From Anaerolineales bacterium (lineage in GTDB: Bacteria > Chloroflexota > Anaerolineae > Anaerolineales > Villigracilaceae): 64,000 bases of DNA. The notes beneath the pieces are model-generated. The model was not told the DNA's origin. It made no database searches and saw only the letters and a program-made list of their open reading frames with translations. The stretch covers positions 124,001 through 188,000 of the forward strand of contig JACKAW010000004.1 in assembly GCA_020634885.1 (NCBI GenBank), read 5' to 3'. Made by a program: the position numbers and the translations under genes. Each line of letters begins with the position of its first letter. The first letter of the stretch is position 1. Of the stretch, positions 41,654 to 48,790 are shown piece after piece.

Positions 41654-42952
41654 TTAACTTGTGAAGATGCGATACTCCCACGGCTTCAATTCTAATTGTG
41701 TGGTTTCAGATAACTCCACTCCTTCGCCGCTTGTGAAACTGGTGTAGGACCCATGAAAGAGATGGTCTTCAAACGCCACACGTTGCGGCATGGGTGAAAA
41801 ATTGAACACTGCAAAAACCTTGTCCTGCTCGTTCTGGCGCACAAAACTGAACACCTTTTCAGGCACAGAGTTGGGCACATGCACCATGCGTGTACCCCAT
41901 TTGGCGTTCCACAGCGTGGAGTTTTTCTTTTTTAACGCGATCAATTTTTTGTAGAAGGCATTGATTGGATGTTCCTTCCACTGGATCGGGTCTTTCTCGA
42001 AGAACTCGAGGCGCTTCTCTTCCCCCGCCTCCTGACCGTTGTAGATCAGCGGCATTCCTTCGCTGACAAAGGTCAGTGCGATCACAGCGTCTCGCGCTGC
42101 GCCAAATTGCTCGTTCATTGTGCCATCCCACGAATTTTTATCGTGATTGCTGGTGAATAGCATCCGCATAATGTCAAAGGGATAGGCTTTCTCGTTCCAC
42201 GAGTAATACACGTGCAGAAGGGAAACACTGCCGCCGTGCGCAATATTTACCATTGTGTCGTACCAACTCCACGAATAGGTCATATCGAAGGCTTCTTCGT
42301 GCAAGTCACGCGACTCCCATTCGGCGAGCATGAACACGGGTTTGATCTCGTCCAACTCCTTGCGGACGGTATTCCAAAAGTCGGTGGGGACGAAGCCTGC
42401 CACATCACAGCGGAATCCATCTACGCCCACATCGCGCACCCAGTATTTCATCGCTTCGGTCATATACTCACGGACTTCCACTTTGGAATAATCGAGGTCA
42501 ATAATGTCAGACCAGTCCCACCATGGCGTGGGGTGAAAGTCACCTTTCCAATTGCGCGTGTACCAGTCGGGGTGCGCCGAGGCGAGGACACTATCCCAGG
42601 CGGTATGATTCGGCACCCAGTCCAAGATGACGCGAAAACCGTGCGCATGTGCAGCTTGCAAAAAATGTTTAAAGTCAGACAGCGTGCCAAACTCAGAATT
42701 CACGCTGTAAAAATCTTTCACAGCATATGGACTGCCAAGTGTGCCTTTGCGGTTCTTCTGCCCAATCTCATGAATGGGCATCAGCCACAAAATATCCACG
42801 CCGAGGTCTTTCAGGCGAGGCAAGTGACTCTCGGCAGCCTTGAACGTCCCTTCAGGCGTGAACTGGCGTGTGTTGATCTGGTAGATCACTGCATCTTTGC
42901 TCCACTCAGGGTGGGTGAGGCGTACGGCTGGTTTGGGTGTGTATTTGCTCAT
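41654..42952 (-). CDS. Cytoplasmic alpha-amylase family (GH13) enzyme
   Basis: A 432-residue GH13 (beta/alpha)8 enzyme without signal peptide. Conserved regions: DWVPNH (I), GFRCDVAG with the nucleophile Asp (II), MLAEWE with the acid Glu (III), FTSNHDKNSW (IV). It probably cleaves or transfers alpha-1,4 glucan units from imported maltodextrins. ATG 42950-42952 follows GAAAGGC; an upstream in-frame extension runs through the inverted repeat at 42974 and is not credible. It is the last gene of the maltodextrin locus before the sensor gene. Confidence 0.88.
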   Translation of the reverse strand: MSKYTPKPAVRLTHPEWSKDAVIYQINTRQFTPEGTFKAAESHLPRLKDLGVDILWLMPIHEIGQKNRKGTLGSPYAVKDFYSVNSEFGTLSDFKHFLQAAHAHGFRVILDWVPNHTAWDSVLASAHPDWYTRNWKGDFHPTPWWDWSDIIDLDYSKVEVREYMTEAMKYWVRDVGVDGFRCDVAGFVPTDFWNTVRKELDEIKPVFMLAEWESRDLHEEAFDMTYSWSWYDTMVNIAHGGSVSLLHVYYSWNEKAYPFDIMRMLFTSNHDKNSWDGTMNEQFGAARDAVIALTFVSEGMPLIYNGQEAGEEKRLEFFEKDPIQWKEHPINAFYKKLIALKKKNSTLWNAKWGTRMVHVPNSVPEKVFSFVRQNEQDKVFAVFNFSPMPQRVAFEDHLFHGSYTSFTSGEGVELSETTQLELKPWEYRIFTS

Positions 42953-42973
42953 GGTATGCCTTTCAAAAAAATA

Positions 42974-43038
42974 ACCACAGATGAACCCAGATAAACACGG
43001 ATAGTGATCTATCCCTTTCATCTGAGTTTATCTGTGGT
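42974..43038. repeat. Intergenic inverted repeat, ACCACAGAT family
   Basis: The left arm begins ACCACAGATGAACCCAGAT and the right arm ends CATCTGAGTTTATCTGTGGT, imperfect reverse complements. It lies between two GH13 genes and shares both ends with the element at 28215-28294. Confidence 0.65.
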
Positions 43039-43057
43039 GAATACTTTTACGCGATTC

Positions 43058-44524
43058 TTACTTGATGACAACCCCGCTTCGCGCTGGAATTGTGACTTGC
43101 TCGCCATTTATGACCGGATTCCCAAAAAGGGCTTTTGCCTTCTTCCCGATCGGCAATGGGACGGTACGTTCTTCATCTGCCACATTGATCGCCATCACGA
43201 TCTCTTCGCCATTGTGGATGCGTCCGTACGCCATCACTTCATTTGCAGAATACATCCGTTTGTAATCACCGTGACGCAGGGTTTCGTATTTGTGGCGCAA
43301 TGCCGTCAGCGACTTGACATAGGCATGAAGGTCTTTATCCCACTTGCTTTCATCCCAAGGGAAAGATTTTCGGCAGTCCGGGTCATGTGCGCCGTCCACG
43401 CCGACTTCATTGCCGTAGTAAATGCAGGGTGCGCCAGGGTAAGTGAACAGGAAAAACATTGCCATTTTCAAAGCAGATTTATCACCATGCACACAGGAAA
43501 GATAGCGGGGCGTGTCGTGGCTGTCGAGCAGGTTCAACTGAGAAAAAATAATATCGCGCTTGTACAAGCCGAGGTTATGGTCGATGCGGTTGGCAAATTC
43601 ATGCGCATCAATACTGTGATGGATGCCGTTGTAGTTGCCCTGCTGGTGCAGAATTCCCAAATCCAGCTTTTTGCCAAAAAATGCCAGGCAGGGTTTGGTC
43701 ACTTCGTAATTCATCACCGCGTCGTACTGGTCGCCTTGCAGCCAGCGTTGCGCCTCATGCCAGATTTCGCCAACGATGTACGCATCCGGGTTGACCGCGC
43801 GGACACGGCTGCGGAATTCCTGCCAGAACGAGTCGTCATCGATCTCGGTCGGAACATCCAAACGCCAACCATCAATGCCGAGGCGAACCCAATGCTCGGC
43901 GACCCCAAATAAAAATTCGCGCACGGCAGGCGTGTTCACATTGAACTTTGGCAGGGCGGGCAAATTCCACCAACCACGGTAGCCAATGGCGGTTAGGCTG
44001 TCTTCATTTTGCAAAAGTTTCTGTTCGTGCGGGGTGGGGTAGGCGCCCCAGTGTTTATGTCCGTTTAGGCGTTCCTGGTCAAAGTAGAACCAATCTTTGT
44101 AGGGCGAACTGGCGCCATTTTCAAGCACATGGTGAAACTGCCAAAACCCGCGTGAAGCGTGGTTGAAGACCCCGTCCAGCACAAGGCGGATGCCCATGCT
44201 GTGCGCTTTCTCCAAAAGATATTCAAACGCCTTGTTGCCGCCAAGGAGTTCATCCACGGCGTAGTAATCAAAGGTGTGATAGCGATGGTTGCTGGCTGAA
44301 GCAAAGATCGGGTTGAGGTACAGCGCATTCACGCCGAGGTCTTTTAAATAATCTAGTTTTTCGGCAACGCCATATAAATCGCCGCCTTTGAAACTGTGCG
44401 GGGTGGGTGCAGAATCCCAATCTTCGAACTGGAACTTGCCATTCATTTTTTCACTGCGCGCAAAACGGTCGGGAAAGATCTGGTAAAAGACGGCGTCTTG
44501 AACCCATGCAGGAGCGGTTGTCAT
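43058..44524 (-). CDS. Neopullulanase/cyclomaltodextrinase-like GH13 enzyme
   Basis: A 488-residue cytoplasmic GH13 enzyme. DGVFNH (I), GIDGWRLDVPTEIDDDSFW (II), IVGEIWHEAQRWLQGDQYDAVMNY (III) and LLDSHDTPRYL (IV), plus GWWNLPALPKFN, match the neopullulanase/maltogenic amylase subfamily, which hydrolyses cyclodextrins, pullulan and branched maltodextrins. It lacks the N-terminal domain of many members (starts WVQDAVFYQIFPDRF), shared with glucan-processing enzymes of this group. 53 nt downstream of the esterase gene. Confidence 0.88.
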   Translation of the reverse strand: MTTAPAWVQDAVFYQIFPDRFARSEKMNGKFQFEDWDSAPTPHSFKGGDLYGVAEKLDYLKDLGVNALYLNPIFASASNHRYHTFDYYAVDELLGGNKAFEYLLEKAHSMGIRLVLDGVFNHASRGFWQFHHVLENGASSPYKDWFYFDQERLNGHKHWGAYPTPHEQKLLQNEDSLTAIGYRGWWNLPALPKFNVNTPAVREFLFGVAEHWVRLGIDGWRLDVPTEIDDDSFWQEFRSRVRAVNPDAYIVGEIWHEAQRWLQGDQYDAVMNYEVTKPCLAFFGKKLDLGILHQQGNYNGIHHSIDAHEFANRIDHNLGLYKRDIIFSQLNLLDSHDTPRYLSCVHGDKSALKMAMFFLFTYPGAPCIYYGNEVGVDGAHDPDCRKSFPWDESKWDKDLHAYVKSLTALRHKYETLRHGDYKRMYSANEVMAYGRIHNGEEIVMAINVADEERTVPLPIGKKAKALFGNPVINGEQVTIPARSGVVIK

Positions 44525-44577
44525 TGAAATACCTCTGAGTTGAATTTTAGAGCAGGCACAATTCTACCTGACTTGAA

Positions 44578-45360
44578 CTACGAAAATAAAAATGCCAGCG
44601 GTGTATCTACCCGAGCCTGCCACGCCGCTTCGTTGTGGTCAGCGCCCTCAAATTTAAGGGTGATCCAATTTTTATCCGCTTCATACCCTTTGGCAAGCAG
44701 ATGCTCGTTGAACCTCAGTTGAAACGGCTCGTAGGGGGCATCCACCCCTTGAGTGCCGTAATCAAAATACAGCCTGTGGCTGGCAGGGTCGGGCAGGCGT
44801 TTTGCCAACTCTTCTACAATGGCAAACTCACCCGCCGACCAATGTGTAGAAACACAACCCGCGCCGCCAAACACATCGGGGTACTGGCAAATGGCATACA
44901 GTGAGATCAACCCGCCCATGCTTGACCCCATTACAAACGTATGCTGCTTATCTGTAAAAGTGGAATACGTTTTATCAATGAACGGTTTTACTTCTTCTAC
45001 GACATACCGCAAATACAGATCAGAGATCGCGTCGCCGCCCATCCGTTCCCGTAGGGCACCACGGATACCATCAAAAGATTTAGCCTCGAACGGCTGCTGC
45101 GGCATATACTCGCGCCAGCGTATCTCGCCGTGGTTCCATACGCCGACCACAATGACATCTTTACCAAGCCGCTCCACTGCCTGATCTATGCGCCAGCTTA
45201 CACCGCCGATGGAAGAGATCGCTTCAACGATGTTTTGCCCATCGTGCATGTACAAAACAGAATAGCGCTTCTCTTCCGAATAATCTTCAGGCAGCCACAC
45301 ATCTACATTGCGGGCTTTCACAAATTGAGACAGCAGTGATTCGTGCCGATGCAGGATCAT
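44578..45360 (-). CDS. Esterase D-type alpha/beta hydrolase
   Basis: A 260-residue cytoplasmic protein of the esterase (PF00756) family. VWLPEDYSEEKRYSVLYMHDGQN opens the fold; the nucleophile is in VMGSSMGGLISLY (GxSxG), and GADHNEAAW holds the catalytic His. Relatives hydrolyse acyl esters or are linked to glucan processing (Fes/enterobactin type, or acetyl esterases); substrate unknown. ATG 45358-45360 overlaps the upstream GH13 stop by 4 nt (ATGA), so the two are co-translated. Confidence 0.8.
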   Translation of the reverse strand: MILHRHESLLSQFVKARNVDVWLPEDYSEEKRYSVLYMHDGQNIVEAISSIGGVSWRIDQAVERLGKDVIVVGVWNHGEIRWREYMPQQPFEAKSFDGIRGALRERMGGDAISDLYLRYVVEEVKPFIDKTYSTFTDKQHTFVMGSSMGGLISLYAICQYPDVFGGAGCVSTHWSAGEFAIVEELAKRLPDPASHRLYFDYGTQGVDAPYEPFQLRFNEHLLAKGYEADKNWITLKFEGADHNEAAWQARVDTPLAFLFS

Positions 45361-47126
45361 TGGATCAAAACCCCGCCGTACGCAGGAAGTGAAACCCGCT
45401 TCAAACTTCCATTTGGCTTGACTTTGCACTCAGGGCTGGTGCCAACCTGTAAGTCTGCTTCTCCGATTTCAAGGTCAATTTCAACGGCATTGGCAGAGGT
45501 GTTCAATACGCACACCACACTCTCGTTTTTGTATTTGCGGCGATATGCCAATACTTCATCATTGACAAAGACCGTTTCACGCGCGCCTTCTCTCAAAGAC
45601 GCTTTCCCCTTTCTAAAAGCGATCAACTCGCGATAGAACTGGAACAGGTCTTTATCCTGCGCCTCATCCCAAAGCATGGGCATTCGCCCTTCTTCGTGGA
45701 TGGCGCGTCCGTTCTGCATCATATCGCGCGGCTGTGAAAGCCCGACCTCGGTGCCATAGTAAATGACCGGCGCACCCGTCAGCGAGAATTGGCAAAGGGC
45801 GGCGAGTTTCAATTTGCGGGTATCGCCTTGGGCAACCCATAAAAAGCGATTCATATCGTGATTGTCAAGAAATGACGGACGGGAGAACGAAGCGGGGAAG
45901 TAGGCTTCGTGCCGGTTAAGAAAATCGGCGAACATGCGGGCATTCCATTTGCCAAAAGCAAAGGTGTTACGCAGTGCTTCAAGCAGCATGAAGTCGAGCG
46001 AACCATCCATGCCGCCTTCAAATGTGACCTGTGAATCAGGCGGGTCTACCGCTTCACCAAACGTCCAAGATTGCGCCTTGGCAGTGCGGGTGGCTTTGCG
46101 GAAGTCGGCGTAGAAATCGGGGGTCGGACCAATGCAATAATCCACGCGGAAGCCATCCACGCCAAAATCGAGCCAGTATTTGGCGGCTTCGGTCACATGC
46201 TCACGGGCAGGGGCGTAACGCAGGTTGATCTGCGGTAGGGTTTTCACGCCAAAAAAGGTTTTGTATTTATTTGGGTGTTCTTCAAAGGTGTACCACTTTA
46301 CAAAAGGACTGTTCTTATCGGCGCACGCTTCGAGAAAATTGGGGTGCTGGTTCGACCAGTGATTTGGCACAAAATCCATGAGGATGCGCATTCCGTGTGC
46401 ATGGGCTTGTTCGATGAGTTCCTTGAAATCTTCCTTTGTGCCAAGGCGCGGGTTGATATCGTAGAAACTGGTGGCATCATACCCGTGATAGCTGGGGCTG
46501 GGGAAAACAGGCGTGAGCCATAAGCAGTTGACGCCCAGTTCTGAAAGATAATCTAATTTATAGGTGATACCCCGCAATGTGCCATTGCATTTGAGCGAGG
46601 GCTTTTTTTCTATTTTCGGAAAACTCGGATCGCCGCAAAAGAAACGGTCTGCAAAGATTTGGTAAATGATCGCTTCTTTCGTCCATTCGGGGGCGGGGTC
46701 GTTATCTACATAGTAGGCGTAGTAGCTGCCGTCATCGGCAATGGTTTCCGCGTTGTCGCCGCCTGCCGCCACACGGTAGCGGACGATTCTACCGGCTTCT
46801 TGTGCAGGGATTTCTCCTTGAAAAGTTTTGACGTAACCCCACATAAATGTTTCCCATTGCGAAGAAACGAAATTTAGTGGTGTCGCATAGCCATTAGATG
46901 CAACTCCGTTTATGCCTTCGGGGTCGCTGCCATCATTTGTCCAGTACACCCAGGCGCGGGTGTGTGGGTGAGAAGGTCCCAGTGTGAGAAAGATCTGGGT
47001 GGGCTGCCCAGGCTGAGGGTCCCGTGGGAGGCGGTTGTGGTTGTGCGTCACACCGCCGAATACCTTGCGAAGGTGGTTGAGGCGGGATTCTTCGGTTGCA
47101 AGAGTTCCAAAAATAAAATCTTCCAT
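45357..47126 (-). CDS. GH13 amylase with N-terminal Ig-like/CBM domain
   Basis: A 589-residue cytoplasmic enzyme: residues 1-150 form a beta-sandwich (TQIFLTLGPSHPHTRAWVYWTNDGSDPEG, VRYRVAAGG) like CBM34-type N domains, 160-510 the GH13 barrel (DFVPNH, VDGFRVDYCIG, WTFGEAVD, FLDNHDMNRF) and the rest a C-terminal beta domain. It probably acts on branched or cyclic maltodextrins. Its stop is overlapped by the esterase start; 15 nt separate it from the lipoprotein amylase gene. Confidence 0.88.
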   Translation of the reverse strand: MEDFIFGTLATEESRLNHLRKVFGGVTHNHNRLPRDPQPGQPTQIFLTLGPSHPHTRAWVYWTNDGSDPEGINGVASNGYATPLNFVSSQWETFMWGYVKTFQGEIPAQEAGRIVRYRVAAGGDNAETIADDGSYYAYYVDNDPAPEWTKEAIIYQIFADRFFCGDPSFPKIEKKPSLKCNGTLRGITYKLDYLSELGVNCLWLTPVFPSPSYHGYDATSFYDINPRLGTKEDFKELIEQAHAHGMRILMDFVPNHWSNQHPNFLEACADKNSPFVKWYTFEEHPNKYKTFFGVKTLPQINLRYAPAREHVTEAAKYWLDFGVDGFRVDYCIGPTPDFYADFRKATRTAKAQSWTFGEAVDPPDSQVTFEGGMDGSLDFMLLEALRNTFAFGKWNARMFADFLNRHEAYFPASFSRPSFLDNHDMNRFLWVAQGDTRKLKLAALCQFSLTGAPVIYYGTEVGLSQPRDMMQNGRAIHEEGRMPMLWDEAQDKDLFQFYRELIAFRKGKASLREGARETVFVNDEVLAYRRKYKNESVVCVLNTSANAVEIDLEIGEADLQVGTSPECKVKPNGSLKRVSLPAYGGVLIQ

Positions 47127-47141
47127 GAGTTGTTTATTCCC

Positions 47142-48773
47142 TTATTTTGTAAGTTGAATAATGTATGTGCTGTACGGCGGAAGTTCAGCCATGGGGATGT
47201 AATTATCGAAACCGCCTTTGGTGTTGGCTGGCAGGTTGGGGAATGCAGTTTCATCCAACAGGGAGGTGAGGGTGTACTCACCGGAGAGCGGACCGACAGA
47301 AAGATCGAGGTTGAAGTCTGTGATGGGTTTGTCGTCGATATTGATGAGGATGAGAAGCGTTTCACTTTCGCTGGCACGGATGTACGCCACGACCTTCTTT
47401 GAATTTGATTCGGCGACATAGGTTTTGCCTACTCTCAAAGCTGGGTGAGCGTTGCGAAGTTGGATCAAGGTGCGGTAATGTTCAAATAAAGAATCAGGTT
47501 TGCCTTCTTGCGCGGCGACATTGACGATGGGGTAATCGCTGTTGACGGGCTCCCAGGGCGTGCCGGTGGTGAAACCTGCGCCTTTTTCGCTTGTCCATTG
47601 CATGGGCGTGCGGATCAGTTCGTCGGGTTTGGGTCCGCTCATGCCGATCTCTTCGCCGTAGTAAATGAATGGAATGCCCGGCGCGGTCATGAGTACAGAA
47701 GCCGCTACCTTGTTGCGGTCAATTTGGTCTGCGCCGAATTGATTCATGATGCGGGGCATATCGTGGTTGGTGATGAAGTTGGAGTTATCCATTTCTGGGA
47801 AGTCGCGCACGGTGGTTTGCAATGTAAAACGCAGGGTGCTGTTGTTGCTTTCGTTGAGCGATTTTACAAGCGCGAATGCGAGGTCAAAGTTGAAGGCGGA
47901 GGTTAGTTCTGTGTTGGTGTTGATGTAAGGTTTGACGTTGTTGTTATCCGTCCACACTTCGCCCACGGTAAACGCCTGTGGGTTGATCTCTCGGTAGTAC
48001 GTTCCCCATTCATCCAAAAATGCGTGGGTGGCTTTCGAATCTTGCAGTTGGGTATCTTCGGCTAAATAGCGAATGGCATCCAGGCGGAAACCGTCTATGC
48101 CGACATCTTGCAGCCAGAAGGCGGTGATCTTTTTCGCTTCTTCACGGACGGCGGGGGTATCGTAATTCAGGTCTGGCATACCTTCCCAAAAGATGGCGTA
48201 ATAGTATTTTCCGTTCGAGGCTTTGTACCATGCCTGGGAGCCCCAGGGTCCTTGTGTGTTGGGGTCGCTGTCACTCCATTTGTACCAGTCGTAATATTCA
48301 CTGCCGGGTTCAAGCGCTTTCTGGAACCAGGGGTTTTTGCTTGAGGTGTGGTTCAGCACAAGGTCAATGATGATCTTAATATCACGCTTGTGAGCTTCTG
48401 CCAAAAGATTCTTGAAATCGTCCATGGTGCCGTACTGCGGGTTGACGGCGTAGTAATCGGTGACATCGTACCCATGATAAGAGGGGGATGGGTTGATGGG
48501 CATTAACCAAATGCCGCGAATGCCAAGGTCTTGCAGGTAGTCAAGTTTGGCGGTGATGCCGTTGAAATCGCCGATGCCGTCACCGTCGCTGTCGTTGAAA
48601 GAGCGCACGAATATTTCGTAAAAAACAACATCATTCCACCACGGGAAGCCCTCAGTGCCTTCGGGTTCAGGCGTGGCAGTGGGGGGGATTTCCGTCGGCG
48701 CTTGGGTGGCGGGTGTAGTACACGCGGCGAGGATGGCAACGAGCAAAATTAAATACAAGAACTTGTTTTTCAT
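47142..48773 (-). CDS. Extracellular lipoprotein alpha-amylase (GH13)
   Basis: A 543-residue surface enzyme: signal peptide and lipobox LVAILAACTT, Thr/Pro linker (20-40), then GH13 with VRSFNDSDGDGIGDFNGI (metal-binding loop), DLVLNHTS (I), GFRLDAIRYL (II), TVGEVWTD (III) and ITNHDMPRI (IV). The oligo-1,6-glucosidase/alpha-amylase type sequence suggests cleavage of external alpha-glucans into maltodextrins that the MalEFGK transporter takes up. It is the only secreted one of the four GH13 enzymes. Confidence 0.9.
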   Translation of the reverse strand: MKNKFLYLILLVAILAACTTPATQAPTEIPPTATPEPEGTEGFPWWNDVVFYEIFVRSFNDSDGDGIGDFNGITAKLDYLQDLGIRGIWLMPINPSPSYHGYDVTDYYAVNPQYGTMDDFKNLLAEAHKRDIKIIIDLVLNHTSSKNPWFQKALEPGSEYYDWYKWSDSDPNTQGPWGSQAWYKASNGKYYYAIFWEGMPDLNYDTPAVREEAKKITAFWLQDVGIDGFRLDAIRYLAEDTQLQDSKATHAFLDEWGTYYREINPQAFTVGEVWTDNNNVKPYINTNTELTSAFNFDLAFALVKSLNESNNSTLRFTLQTTVRDFPEMDNSNFITNHDMPRIMNQFGADQIDRNKVAASVLMTAPGIPFIYYGEEIGMSGPKPDELIRTPMQWTSEKGAGFTTGTPWEPVNSDYPIVNVAAQEGKPDSLFEHYRTLIQLRNAHPALRVGKTYVAESNSKKVVAYIRASESETLLILINIDDKPITDFNLDLSVGPLSGEYTLTSLLDETAFPNLPANTKGGFDNYIPMAELPPYSTYIIQLTK

Positions 48774-48790
48774 TTTTTCTCCACGGGAGA

